A DNA stretch of 64,000 nt from Doryteuthis pealeii. Taxonomy: Eukaryota > Mollusca > Cephalopoda > Myopsida > Loliginidae. The notes under the pieces are model-generated. The model was not told the DNA's origin, did not search any database, and worked only from the letters and a program-made list of their open reading frames with translations. Shown here one piece after another: positions 22,540-35,059 of this stretch. Numbering within the stretch: the stretch's first letter is position 1; every line of letters begins with the position of its first letter. Location of the stretch: contig CM042157.1 of assembly GCA_023376005.1 (NCBI GenBank), positions 23,217,497 to 23,281,496 on the forward strand. Direction: 5' to 3'. The position numbers and the translations under genes were made by a program.

Positions 22540-23407
22540 CACGCACACGCATACACACACACACACACACACACCACACACACCACCAAGATAATATAAA
22601 TAATCACGAAATAATCCACTATTCACCAAAACCTACATATACACAATTTCTGATACCATATACACATACCCCCCCCCCCCAATCACATAACCATTTATAC
22701 CTATATAAAGAAAAGTAAGAGGAAAGACCGAGAAAATTAGCGGAACAATGTGAGCATACCCGAAGAATCCCATACAACGATAAACAAATAGAGTACTATA
22801 CCACATGGAATTTGAATAAGAAAGTCTCCACCCATAACATAATATACCACACATCCTATACACCAACCTATCACGACTCAGTAAATGCAGATACAATCAG
22901 AAACAATCACTTCATACACACACCACACACACCACATACACACAAACTATAAACACACAAAAACATTCTATATATATCTAATATATACTAATCATAAATT
23001 AAATTCGAGAGATATACACCACCGCACATTTACTATATATAATGATATACCTCACCTACTATATACTAATATACCCATATATAAGAGCGACGTAGGAGAG
23101 AAGAAGAGAGTATGTGAGAGAGAGTGTGAAGAACGAGAAATGGAATCGCCAGAAGCGAAGAAATAAGAGTAAAAAATCGAGAGTATACACATGAGTTGAT
23201 AAGCTCTACAATAGATTATCACTGCACCAACGGCCGCTGAAATACCAGTACTCACACACCAAATCAATGCAATAAATACAATATAGCCGAGAGACCCAGC
23301 CCCAAACCAACCCCACCAAAACAGACGCATAACTAATATGAAATAGTATGCACTGTCTAGTGTGAAGGCAATAGATAGATGAAATACACTATAAAGCAAA
23401 CATCATT

Positions 23408-23438
<31 letters not shown>

Positions 23439-23500
23439 ACACACACACAATATAATAGATATAATATATATATATATATATATATATAACACGGAAAATA
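22540..23500. repeat. CA/TA-rich low-complexity stretch
   Basis: (CA)n at 22553-22585, a CCCC run near 22671, scattered ACACAC blocks, (CA)n at 23411-23440 and (TA)n at 23462-23488. Base composition is A/C-rich on the plus strand from about 22540 to 23400. No gene signal. Confidence 0.7.
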
Positions 23501-25900
23501 AACTGATTATCAATAAGATACAACTATATGATAACTTATAGTATATATTATATTCTATTCTTACTCTTATATTCATATACTACATTAATATTATATATAT
23601 ATTTAGCTATTACTCCTAAACGTCAGTGTATCTCTACTCTCACTGCTCATATATTATAGTTAAACATAATTATATACGCTACTAATATAAATGACTATAT
23701 AAAATATACAAAATCCTATGAAAATTATCTCACATAATTTATATCCTGCAAGAGAGAAAGAATATTAAGGACTGACCAAAAAAATTAATCTCCTAGTAGT
23801 ATACTAATATAATAATTAGTAGAAAGTGAGTCGATGTGTATCTGTGTGTTGTGTGGAGCAGTGATGGGTGTGAGACTGTGTGTAGTGTGTCATTGTCGTT
23901 ATATCGTTATATATATATCAGTTGATGATCTGTAAAAAATGTAGTGTTGTGATAATGATTATTACGAATAGAAAATAATTGCTAACAGAAGTATTCCAAG
24001 TATACTTTTATGATAGAAACCAGACGTTAATAACGTACGGTTCTTTAGGCAAACCATCGTCGGACGTCATTGATATAGTAATATCATTAGAATTGAATAT
24101 TAGTTTTGTAATTTGTTACTATACATACATACCGTTCAAGGATTCAATTCCATATTACAATAGCCCCCTTAGTCGCTCTCAAAAGTGTTGTGTTACTTGA
24201 CACACTCATCAGGACAGAGACAGGACAATAAAAATTGGCTTGACAACCAATAATTAAAGATTGAAAAATAATTCATATGGCGCGTGAAATTGTTTGCACA
24301 TGAGCGAAAATAAAGATATTAATAAAAAAAAAATGATGGATATCATAATTAAAAAAAACCCCTTTTCATGCTGGGGAGGTATAAATTGAACAAAAAGAAT
24401 TTATTATAAGGTATCTACACTTGGTATAGACCATCCAGTTGTGCTATCAGCAATGTTTGGGTTTCCAGGGTATTCCAATATAAAAATTTATTTGCTTCTG
24501 TTAAACTATACATGATCCTGCTGTGTGATTCTTATATCCCCTATATGCTAAAGAATTTTTTCTTTTTTACAAATATTAATTAATAGAAGCCTATTGTCAC
24601 AGTTTTAGAATTGCTATTAACTTCCCACGCGTGTAAGTATTGTTGAGATATTAATCTGTGGCAGAACTTTACATATGATTATTTCATTTTTCTTCCTTAT
24701 TCTGCTCAATCATCATGTAGGATAATATTCATTACCATTAATTACCCCGATTGACAGTTACCCTTATACACACATTATCTATTAAAGACAATTTACCGTT
24801 CAAAGGGCAACTCCTATATACCAAATACAAGTACAACCCGACGATTATCTGGGCACTTAATTTTTCATCAGACTTTCAAATTCGGGCATTGCATAGTATA
24901 AAACTTATGTATGTGTGACTTCATACAAAAAAATTTTTCAAAAATGTTTATTGTTAAAACAATTTGTAAAGTGTTGCAGATTATTAAAAGTTTATTAAAA
25001 TTCACAATCATAAGGATATTTTCCCCAAGTTTTGGTCTACGAGACCAATTACGTTCAAAGGCAATTCTCTATATCTACTACACAGTTAGCACCTACTGTT
25101 AATATTTTCATCAAATTTTCAAGTGTTGTTGCTAATGTATTTATGTCATATTATTATATACAACAATGGTAATTAATCATAAACTGTTAATTAGATAAAA
25201 TAATATTGTTTCGGTGTGACAGATTTCATCATAAATATTGTTTTGATTAATATATTTATACGGAAAAATAATTCACCCTTAGATCTGTCTTAAGAAGCCG
25301 TTTACCGATAGGGTGGGTCAAACCACATTATTTTTTCTATTTCTGCATATTTTTCTTTTAAGTGTGTTATTCTCATGAACATAATGCTATTTTGCTAAAA
25401 ATTATGTTAGTTTTTTTTTTGTTTTTTTATGGTTTTCTTATATTATGGACTATTATATTTATTCGGCGGTTACAATTATTAGGAATGAAGTGATTGTTGT
25501 TAAGTTGTTGTATGTTCTCTTCTATCTATACTTCTTACGTTCTTCTTCTCAAGTTTTTAGACGTAATGAGCATTTCTCTTCTATGGTAACATTCGTCTAT
25601 CAAGAACTTTCTTCGTTACTAATTGCTCTTCTAATTAAAAGATTGGATTGACATTTTTTCGTCTAACAAATACTTTTCTCCTGTGTCCGCGTTTCTTCTT
25701 TACGATCTCGTATTCATTTCGTATCCTAGTTTACTTGTCTGCTTCTGTCTTTTTATTACTTCATTCTATACTTCATGAATCTTGCCAATCATAATTCAGT
25801 GTCTCTTTATCAGTTTGTATCTTAGACTCTCGCGGCTCTTGTATCTATCTTGTTGTACGTTCCCCTCTAATTGACTACTTTCCTTCAACGTAGTCACCTT
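23501..25900. other. No recognised feature (very AT-rich)
   Basis: No frame longer than about 75 codons, no repeat shared with the rest of the window that I can identify, and no RNA motif. The C/T-rich part at 25500-25860 begins with TTGTTGTATGTTCTCTTC, which faintly recalls the start of the LTR-like repeats at 10935 and 17792. Confidence 0.4.
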
Positions 25901-25914
25901 GAATTATATACGAA

Positions 25915-26226
25915 TTAGCAAGAACGGTAAGACAAGTTAATAGAAGTGTGAATAGAATCGCAGAAAGGATCCTGTATAGGGTATAGTAATCTCTTCTGGA
26001 AACATAGAGCCTCTATCTCTAGTTCCACTCTATGTTGGTTCAAATTATGTGACGCAGCATACCTTGCTAGTTCTCCTATTACCTGGTCTTGGTCCATCGT
26101 CCTTTTTAATTTCATTAGCTTGGTTGTATACGGCAATTCACTTCCGCTTTCCTCTATCCACCACCATATTCCTATTGTTTCGCCCTTGTCTCTACAGCTT
26201 GGGCTAAGTACATTTATCGAGCTCAT
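25915..26226 (-). CDS. Unrecognised 103-codon open frame, doubtful
   Basis: The predicted product is soluble, with a mixed charged stretch (residues about 38-80 including LARYAASHNLNQHRVELEIE) that looks less like translated simple repeat than most frames here. I recognise no family or motif. The surroundings appear error-rich and hold no exon partner. It could be a degraded mobile-element fragment or chance, and I give it low weight. Confidence 0.12.
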   Translation of the reverse strand: MSSINVLSPSCRDKGETIGIWWWIEESGSELPYTTKLMKLKRTMDQDQVIGELARYAASHNLNQHRVELEIEALCFQKRLLYPIQDPFCDSIHTSINLSYRSC

Positions 26227-26404
26227 AATTTCAAATTCTTCGATTCTAACACTTTTACGAAAGAAAACAGTAGCTAGTCCCTTTTCTTCTCCTCATCTAA
26301 GCTCTAGCCAGGTCCTATTTTTAGCTCTGCTTACTATTTTACCTCGCTGATCTTAATCTCGAATTACTGAGCCTAACCTGCTATCGCCATAGATTACATA
26401 TTAC

Positions 26405-26575
26405 GTTTGTATTTCCACCCAAAACCCATCGCCCACGGAAAAAGGTGTAACGCAAGAACAAATTGTAGAGAGTAGTACGCTGGTTCAGAATTCAGAGTTT
26501 CCTCCTATCTACTTAGAATTTTGGTGCCTAACCAATGTCCTAAAGAACCCAGTACTGCCCTACATCTTAAATCTT
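26405..26575 (-). repeat. SINE family B, noisy copy
   Basis: Recognisable by TTCAGAATTCAGAGTTTCC, TGCCTAACCAATGTCC and AAAGAACCCAGTACTGCC. It carries many one-base insertions and deletions relative to other copies. Confidence 0.55.
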
Positions 26576-27689
26576 TGTGTTTTTGGCAGATTTTTACGGA
26601 TCTTTTAGTTTTTCTTTACAACGTGTGTACGTTTTAATTATTAATAACAACAAAATTCAATTGTGATAATTAGTGCTACATTTCTCCATGATTTCTTCAC
26701 TGGATATAATTTACTACAGACATTAACAAAGACAATTTATTTAATGGTTAGGTTATTTTCAAGCTTCAATAACAGGAAGCACTCAAAAATGAAATAAAAA
26801 CAACAGAGCACCAAAAAAAACTGGTTTAGAAGAACCCTCCAACCATATCCGCCGTAACCCTTAACCCCAAACCCCACCACTAGTTATAATATAACAGTGA
26901 AGTTCTTATTTAAAAAAGGATTCTGTGGGTATTCAATTGTTTTCCCGTGCTGATAACACAGCTATAATTTATTGACACCTTTGTCCGCAAATTTCAAGCC
27001 CAACTCATTAAAGTGTTAAGAGTCTCGTGTTCCGAATGGATAGGGAGTCAATCTTATCCTATAGACTATTCACTGGGGAAATGAGCACCGCACTGAAATA
27101 CTAATAAAAAAACTCAATTACTTTTAGATTTTTTTTCTACAATCTTGATACTTGCTCTGTGTTAATTCCTAATACTCATTGAAGAACCAAAAGTTAAGAG
27201 AATTATTAACCGAGATACTGAGCAAAGAGCAAAATTATTATTATTTAGCGGATTTATGGATTTTACCACAACGAAATTTAAGGAAGCACTAGTGTGGATT
27301 ATCAGAAGTAACCTCACCGTGGGCAAGTTATAGAAATCACAGGTATATGTTCTAAACTCTCGATACTATCAAGTGATTAGAAAGTTAAGATCATCGGGCC
27401 AAATATATACCTAACAGTCACCATAGTATATTACTCTTGATGTGCATTCCGAGTGTGCGATCTTCCGGTCGGACGTCATTGATGTGATGTATGCGGTGCG
27501 ACTCCTGACGCAATCTAATTCACACCAGCGTGTAGACCAACTACTCAAACTGAGAAGCGTTGCCTTCACTTCCATTCTCCCTACGTTACTATCTCTCCTA
27601 GACCTCACCAAGTTTACTAAACTGTCACTAGGCTCACAGCCTAGATAATACTCCCCGTTCTGCCTAGGGCCCCCTCACGCTCTCAATCA

Positions 27690-28510
27690 TCTACTGTCTA
27701 CTAGCTCTCAGCTACAGTACGAATATGTTTGCTAGGCGACTCTCAGTTAAGACATCTCGGCGTCTCGTTCATCGTAGTGGACCCAAGCTAGAGAATAGTG
27801 ATTAATTAGGTGACTCAGTTAAATCTGTGTCTACTAGGACTCTAGTCTCAAGAGAATATTGATTACTAGGGGACTCATAATACGTGCTATATGACTCATG
27901 CTAAGAGAGTATGTGCTAGGAGTACGTCAATGAAGACTGTGTCCTATAGCTCAGCTAAGAAATATGATACTAGGGGCTCCAGTTAAGATACTGGCCTACT
28001 AAGCTCAGCTAAGAGTAATATGATTTGCTTAGGACTCCCAAGATTAAATGACTACTGATGTCTACTAGGGATTAGCTAGAGAAGGTATGTTTGCTAGGGT
28101 GGACCCAGTATATGGATACTCTATACGACTCAGTAAAGATAAATGTTTTGCTGGGCTCATTTAAGAGATACTGTCTACTAGGCTCAGCTAAGAGAATATG
28201 TTTGGCTAGGACATCAGTTAAATAACTGTGTACTACTAGGAACTCACTAAGAGAATTATAGATTTACTAGGACTCATTTAAGATACTGTCTACTAGGACT
28301 CAGCTTAAGAGAATATGAACTAGGACTCAGTTAAGATACTGTGTGCACTAGGGACTCAGCTAAGAGATATGTGCAGGGAACAGTAATAAGATACTGGTCT
28401 TACTAGGGGTATCTCTAGGCTAAGAGAGATGATACTAGGGACTCAGTTATAGAACCTGTTAAGTGGACTAAATACTAGGACTACTGCTAGAGGAGACTGT
28501 TGTAGGAACT
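27690..28510 (+). repeat. Irregular tandem repeat, about 55-65 bp unit
   Basis: Variants of CTAGGACTCAGTTAAGATAC and CTAAGAGAATATGTTTGCTA alternate about 14 times. Units differ mainly by small insertions and deletions rather than by substitutions, which is unusual for a satellite and typical of unpolished long reads. Confidence 0.8.
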
Positions 28511-31500
28511 CGTCGAGATCCGGTCACGTTACATTTGCAGTGTGTATGTATCGTATGTATGTATGTGGAGGAGGCAGGAAGAAGTTGAGGACGCGTATAC
28601 GATGAGCTCTAAGGGAAAAATGAGTTCGCAAGAATAAAAAAGTAGACAATCAAGGGTTCAATCGGTCATTATGTGACAGTTGATGAAGGCTATGTATGAG
28701 CAAAGCTGGCCTGATCAGTCACCAATCTGTGCATCGGCGGGATGTACATAAAAATTCCCTGTGCTCCCTGGATTACCTGTAATGTGGGAAATGGCAAACT
28801 TGCAGGACTAAAACCCACTTTCGTGCAGCTCATTGTTTGAACTTTTTTGAAGCTCACCATTATATTCTATGACTGTGAACTTTTTGTCTTTTCTTTCCTA
28901 TCATCAAGCAATGCATACTTAGACACGAGTTTGCATCATGTCACGGTGTGTAAACTACTATAAACAACAATTACCGACCATGAGGTGATATACACACTAA
29001 GATATTGCAACAGTTCTTGCTTGCTTGCTGCAAAAAGTTATGAAGATTTGATTATATTCAAAGAATAGCTACAAAATTAAAATAAATAGAAGAAAGCATG
29101 TTAGAATTAGAATATTATGCATAGAAAATCAGCATTGAATATTAAATAATTACATAGAAATTGACATTAATCAATCTAAAATATACATAGAAATAGCATT
29201 GAAATTAAATATACATAGTATATACATATATTAGCAAGGAAATTAAAAATATACATATATATTTTAAACTACTGAACATGATAAAAATAGCATTGAAATG
29301 AATTAATATACAAGAAATAGCATTAATTAAAATTATCACTAGAAATTTAAAGCATTCGAATAATATACATAGATCAATTAGGAAATTGTAAATCACAAAA
29401 TGATAGTATACAGTTATTATGCCATGTACTTTATCATTTTTTATCTATTAGATTACTTCTACTGATATATTATAACGTTTTACAACCAATCTGCTCATTA
29501 CTCTGCATATGCAAGATCCACACGACCCCAACTAGTGATAATTTTATGTGTATGTATAGTATCTTATATTTGAACATTGTCGTTAAACTATATAAATATC
29601 AGACTCATACTAACAACAAAAGTCATTTACAATTATAATAACACCAATAAAATAATCATGGTTTCGCTTTTGATTGATAATAGGAAATTAGTAATTGAAT
29701 TTCTAAGGATCAACACACACAACCAAAAATATATAAAACATACAGGATTCATCACACAATCTACAACATAATTAAATAATGTCCTAATAATAATTATTAA
29801 GTGCCAATTAAATATATATTATATACACTATATGAGTACGTACTATTTTAATTCAAAGTTTACTTTATACTATGCGTCTGTCATAGTTTTGAGTAGAGTA
29901 ATGTGTTATATTGTGAGCTATATAAGATGTTCTATTGTAATACCCTCATATAGTTGACTGTATACTTAAACAGATCTTTATTGATAGTACATGCATGTTA
30001 CTCACTCATAATACCATTATTATATAAAATATTCACATCTTACATGCTGTCATTATCCTATACATGTTGTAGGTTCATAACTGGATTGATCCTACCTTAT
30101 TCGATACAGACATTACACTTCCGACGTGGAATTCAATAATATATCTCTACCCTGAAATACACATGAAAATATTGTTTATACATACCCACATAATGTTTTC
30201 ATGATATATATACTAATAGGATTCATTATATTATTTGATATATAAGCATCACTCAGCAATCAGCTATCTCATTAGCATAGTCATAATCATATGCTACAGT
30301 GTTAAAGAGTAACCACATAATCACCACATAACATATTTGCTCTACATACGTATTGAGCTAGCACATGATAGTTGATATGTAGTCTTGTATAGTCACCTTT
30401 GTCGCAATGATGTAGCATCAATCGTAACCATTAATTAGTCCGATCTACACTTTAGCACCCCATTTGTGTACATATAGAGTCTGCTGCGTTTATTCATATA
30501 TATTTATCTAATAAATTTATAATTGTATTTACACTTAAATAAAAAAAAGAATTAAAAAAGAGTAAACTAGTAATATCAATTATAATTTATATTACATTTA
30601 AATCAACTACAACAAGGTAATTCACTACAGCAATAACTGTAAAATAACAATTAATACATTGTTATAGAACACATACTGACACATTTCAACGGACCACACT
30701 TATCTGCTCTTTAGCTCGAATTGCTACATACAATTTGTATCTCATATTACACCGTCACACATCCAGTTGCTTTGTTAGGGATTAGTTTCTATAATATTAA
30801 CAATCAAAATAATAAAAACTGACGTCTTTTAACAAACACCAATTTACGTATATATAAATGAATAAAATAAATGTACATAACTATGATCAGCAAAAAAATG
30901 AGTAAGTATGACCTAAAGTCATATAGGTCTTTATTTTTAAATATTATTTAATAAGTGAGTCAAGATATGTCTCAAAGATTCTGATTGGTATGTCAAATAC
31001 GTTGTACTATATTATTCTCAGCTATATGCCTATTTAAACATGCATACGATGTATTCGTAAGAACTTCATCTATGATACAATTCACGATACACCATTAACA
31101 TCTATGATTTTAACTATAAGTATTCTTAGTTGATTCTATTAAGTGCATGTTATTTCAAAACACCATGTTGAATTGAACTTCAAAGATTCCAACTTACCAT
31201 AAGAGCAAAGTGGTGCATTAAAAAAGCGGCCGAGGCAGCGTAAATCAGAAAATGTCAGACTATAACACTACACGACCTAGACAAAAAGTGTAATACGACA
31301 TGGCTCGATCCCCACACAAACTGCGCAACAAATGAAGCAACCAACCAGGAGCAGATCAATATTAACTGACCAGCCCACCTCACTTTACTATGACGTAGCA
31401 ATGGATAAAGCAGAAAATGCCTACACAGGTATCAATCGAATGAGAGAATTCTCGAACATTCAAGTCAATCAGACGACACCAGCATTAACGAGCATTTTTT

Positions 31501-31684
31501 CTAAGCGTGCCGGCAGAATATCTGCATAAAAGCGTCGATCATAATGGATCTAAAGTCAAGGGATCAAATGGTTACACTCGTCGTCCCGAGTTCTACATTC
31601 CTGCGATGTGTAATGTCTACTTAACGACTTAGGCGTCTAGATAGCCCTGTGGCACACACGTATGAATCCTACTCTACCTCCTAG
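28511..31684. other. No recognised feature (AT-rich)
   Basis: Contains loosely repeated ATACATAGAAATAGCATTGAAAT motifs between 29090 and 29390, perhaps a decayed short tandem repeat. Otherwise there is no coding, RNA or repeat signal I can support. Frames reach only about 66 codons. Confidence 0.4.
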
Positions 31685-31860
31685 CTATGGATACAATAGA
31701 GGAGTAGACAGGCTTCTTAAACCTTGATTAGGGCAAGCCTCGGCTTTACGGAAGACCTATGAAAACCTCTGAATTCCAACACTCAGTTAACTCTGCCGCT
31801 TAAGAATTGACCTTAGTGTCACATACCTAGCTCGCTGACGGCAGTGAGGTTGGTAAATCT
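31685..31860 (+). repeat. SINE family B, noisy copy
   Basis: Contains AGCTATGGATACA, CTTAAACCTTGATTAGG, CTCTGAATTCCAACA and CTTAAGAATTGACC. Single inserted bases appear about every ten positions, unlike copies elsewhere in the window. Confidence 0.6.
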
Positions 31861-32211
31861 ATGAATAATAGTACTAGATACTATAATAGTATCATACATC
31901 TCAAATATACTCTTGTGACCCATATAAGCGCCCTCCATATATGGCAAAGTATAAATATGTGGCTTGATCATACTATGAGGATAATAAATCCTTGCCAATA
32001 CTATATAAAAGACATCGGCAACAGAGATCGAGGCTACATTGGGTGCTTAGAGTTAACGTGACCAGACCGATTGAATCAGAGGAGGCCTCTCCGACTGTCT
32101 GGATAGACTGAGCTTCGATAGGTGATGGGTCTAATAGATGGAGAGTCTCAGAATTACGTACTCGTTGTTGAACACGAGTATATAACACATTTACAATTTC
32201 GGAAAATGGAT

Positions 32212-32466
32212 TGTTGTAAGCATTAAGTAAAGTCGTCGGGTGGCCTAACGTCGGTATCAGCCAAACAACGAGGATGTCTATCCCCTTTTTACAAGTGCTA
32301 GACCAAGGAGGTTGTTTTTTAGCGTCTGGGGCGGAACTCCACACCTACCATCAGCTCCTCACTTTACCGCTCACATCCCTGTACTACACATAGCGAGGGC
32401 GCCAGTTTCAAACCCGGAACCTTGTGGTTCCTAGTTGGACGCTCTACTGACTGAGCTAAACCGGCC
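32212..32466 (-). repeat. tRNA-derived SINE, family A
   Basis: Reverse-orientation copy with the AAGTAAAGTCGTCGGG tail at the left and the head (GGCCGGTTTAGCTCAGTCAG, read on the minus strand) at the right, containing GGAACCACAAGGTTCC. The A-box is complete here. Confidence 0.85.
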
Positions 32467-32667
32467 TATTTGGGACTCATATGATTCTTACGTCCCTTGG
32501 AACTCTATTCTAGACAAAAACCCGAACATTTTGGTTCGGAGAATCTGTGGCCTCTTTGTGGCACTATTCTTCAATTATCAGCCCACTCGAAAAGTGTGGC
32601 TGGTTCTACAGTAGCTTTCACCGCTACTAACAGACCAGCCGTGTTGTTCATTTTGTTGAAGTGTCAG

Positions 32668-32888
32668 CATCTGTAAGAGATTCGCTGTGTTACTCGTTGT
32701 GTCTAGATCAATGTAATAGCCCGTAAGGTTATCTTTCTTTCAAAGAAAGGTTTTACACCTTACAATCCTGAAAAGGTGTTTGAAATACATGCATCAAAAG
32801 AACAGTAAGAATATACGTAACAAGATTTGGACGTATAAAGGCTTCGATTTTGCAGGTTTATAGGATATGCAGATAAATATAAACAGAG
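32668..32888. repeat. Dispersed repeat shared with 22055-22290
   Basis: Second copy in the same orientation, ending shortly before a (TA)n-(TG)n-(TA)n cluster. No coding signal. Confidence 0.65.
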
Positions 32889-32922
32889 GACAATACCTCA
32901 GAATCACTTCGAAATACTTTTC

Positions 32923-32927
<5 letters not shown>

Positions 32928-32978
<51 letters not shown>

Positions 32979-32997
32979 CTGTGTGTGTGTGTGTGTA

Positions 32998-33031
<34 letters not shown>

Positions 33032-33051
33032 GTGTGTGTGTGTGTATGTGA

Positions 33052-33102
<51 letters not shown>

Positions 33103-33106
33103 ATAT
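32928..33106. repeat. (TA)n-(TG)n-(TA)n microsatellite
   Basis: (TA)n at 32928-32973, (TG)n with interruptions at 32980-33054, and (TA)n at 33056-33106. Confidence 0.95.
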
Positions 33107-33235
33107 GATCTTATATGAAAAAGGCGACTTACCGGTGAAATTGTTCACAATGGTTAGTTGATGCAAGTTTCACAATGATAAGACAACGATATAACATATA
33201 TAAAGTGCTCAATACGTAAGTAGAGCAAATTTATT

Positions 33236-33287
33236 ATTATAATGGTACACAGTAAGAACCTACGCGAGTAGCTTATTACTGTGTACC

Positions 33288-33295
<8 letters not shown>
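33236..33295. repeat. Small hairpin abutting (TA)n
   Basis: ATTATAATGGTACACAGTAA at 33236-33255 is perfectly inverted at 33276-33295 around a 20-base loop. (TA)n follows at once to about 33348. The upstream 90 bases (AAGTGCTCAATACGTAAGTA) recur at 49198-49225, again next to (TA)n. Confidence 0.9.
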
Positions 33296-33353
<58 letters not shown>

Positions 33354-33439
33354 TAATTATTATGTATTGGAGAAATGAAAATAAAATGTTCGATTACAGT
33401 TGTAAGAGCTGTTTTTATTTGTTATAGTGGACAATACAA

Positions 33440-33500
33440 TCAAAAGCCGATTGTTACCATTGGTTTCAAAACAGCTTACTTGCCACTTCTCATCAGAATG
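33440..33500 (-). ncRNA. Degenerate hammerhead-like motif
   Basis: The minus strand has CTGATGA (33496-33490), a helix II of eight pairs if G-U pairs are allowed (GAAGTGGC with GCTGTTTT), GAAA at 33467-33464, and helix III ACC/GGT with an AAT loop. Helix I does not pair. Probably inactive. Confidence 0.4.
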
Positions 33501-33558
33501 ACGCGCATGTGAAAGAACTTTAATTATATTGTATACTATATATATATATTATATATAT

Positions 33559-33611
<53 letters not shown>

Positions 33612-33612
<1 letters not shown>

Positions 33613-34029
33613 CTATCTATTCTAATCAATACATATATAAAAGTTGTATGTATATGTATGTCCGGAGGAAACTTCGAAAATAAAACAATTAACGACAAAG
33701 TAAATATATATATACACATTAAATATCACCAGGGCTGTGGTTTTCAAGCAAAAATAATAGAGATTTGACTTATATTCGTGAAGATAATTAAAAAATATGA
33801 TTAAAATGATAACGGCACGGATTTTTTATTTTCATTTAATATTTTAGATAGTAGACATTAACATTTCTTTTCAGAGTAGCTGGATTAATCCAAGGTCTAT
33901 TTTTTTTACATAGGGATTTAAATGGTGCATCCCACGAGGATTCAACTCACGAATCTGTTATAATGGATCTGCGGGACTAACTTAAACAAACTCCCCTCTA
34001 CCCAGGCAACGCCGGGTAGCCGCTGCTAG
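33612..34029 (+). mobile_element. Non-autonomous Helitron, second family
   Basis: The 5' end TCTATCTATTCTAATC follows A and leads into ATATAAAAGTTGTATGT and TATGTCCGGAGGAAAC, a common Helitron start in invertebrates. The 3' end has the hairpin CTACCC...GGGTAG (33998-34019) and then CTAG (34026-34029) before T. The interior near 33930-33990 holds a family C-like fragment. There is no coding capacity. Confidence 0.75.
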
Positions 34030-34135
34030 TATTCATTAAAGGCATTCAAGAATATTTTCGCCTATTTTTCAACAAAATTTGTTTGAATATACAAACAGAT
34101 TAGATATTAAATATGATGCACTATAAGATAAATAC

Positions 34136-34138
<3 letters not shown>

Positions 34139-34207
<69 letters not shown>
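34139..34207 (+). repeat. (GA)n microsatellite
   Basis: About 34 uninterrupted GA units. Open frames across it are artefacts. Confidence 0.97.
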
Positions 34208-34208
<1 letters not shown>

Positions 34209-34282
34209 CGTTTGTGTTGCAACGTTTATTCTCGTAGAAAATTGGCGCGGCAACTCGATTTCAAATACTGGACTTTTCTTTT

Positions 34283-34492
34283 GCATTTCGTGTAGTGCTA
34301 ATACCATTAGGAAAGGTATGAATCCAACTATTCTCTCCCTCTCACCACCCTCGACAAAATAGTCGTGTAGGTTGGGCTCTTTAAGGTTGGTATGGTAGCT
34401 AGTCTAAGAGAAGGAAACAATTAAAACCTGTTAAACCCTGCTTAAGAAATTGACAATGTGTCGCACACTGCTCGTGCGGTGGGGTTGGTAAA
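34283..34492 (+). repeat. SINE family B, head truncated
   Basis: Plus-orientation body from TTTCGTGTAGTGCTAATACC through GGGCTCTTTAAGGTTGGTA to the tail GCTTAAGAAATTGACAATGTG and GGGGTTGGTAAAT. Confidence 0.78.
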
Positions 34493-34544
34493 TGCGTATA
34501 TACTGATGTATGTGAACTGGTCTACTAATTTCAAAATCTTGTCA

Positions 34545-34740
34545 TCTATTGGACTGATCTCTTTGATAGGATGAAGCACGTATTCTTCCAAGCTGCAGCC
34601 GCTGTTGGTGCTACTGTATGGCTTCACCACTTGGATTTAAAGAAACGATTGACGAAACAGGTAGATAGGAACTACACAAGGATTGCTGCTCAATTATTTA
34701 CCCATAGCTGGAGAGAGAATAGTACGATGGATCCTTTTCC
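34545..34740 (+). pseudogene. Non-LTR retrotransposon reverse-transcriptase remnant
   Basis: In one frame it reads IYWTDLFDRMKHVFFQA, then after a one-base shift LLYGFTTW, then KKRLTKQVDRNYTR. This follows the conserved LINE RT tail (I-W-K-S-D-L, F-F-Q-A, L-L-Y-G-x-T-T-W, T-K-R, L-D-x-N-Y-T-R) in order. It is broken by frameshifts and stops where a SINE fragment begins. The catalytic domain is not present. Confidence 0.7.
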
Positions 34741-34845
34741 GAAAAGTATTACTAATACCCTTAAGAAAAAGATCCTTCTGATACTATTAATGCTATGTGA
34801 AATGCAAGCAGCCTCGTCCAGGATTTGTATTCGTATCAACGTGTC
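34695..34845 (-). repeat. SINE family B fragment next to a LINE remnant
   Basis: TTTACCCATAGCTGGAGAGA, an internally duplicated CCTTTTCC...AATACCCTTAAG segment and CGTCCAGGATTTG match the family B head side. It starts where the LINE RT remnant at 34545 ends. Confidence 0.55.
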
Positions 34846-34973
34846 TACGTTGAGGAAAAAATAAAAAGTCTATGTTGAGGGCGTCAAACAATCGAGCCTA
34901 GCGCATACTGGTAGACTGATTTGTCCCATTTCTTTTTCTTATCCACTTACTGTCTCGTCGTCGGCGGCGGAGT

Positions 34974-35050
34974 TTTCTTCTTCTTCTTCTTCTTCTTCTT
35001 CTTCTTCTTCTTCTTCTTCTTCTTCTTCTTCTTCTTCTTCTTCTTCTTCT
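34974..35050 (+). repeat. (TTC)n microsatellite
   Basis: About 25 uninterrupted TTC units after CGTCGTCGGCGG. Confidence 0.97.
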
Positions 35051-35059
35051 AAGCCTCTG

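Noticed and set aside
21990..22619. 209-codon open frame on the minus strand
   Set aside because: It is the longest frame in the window, but it crosses a dispersed repeat and a CA tract, is rich in Tyr/Leu/Ser from AT-rich sequence, and shows no domain. The related repeat at 32668 does not keep it open.
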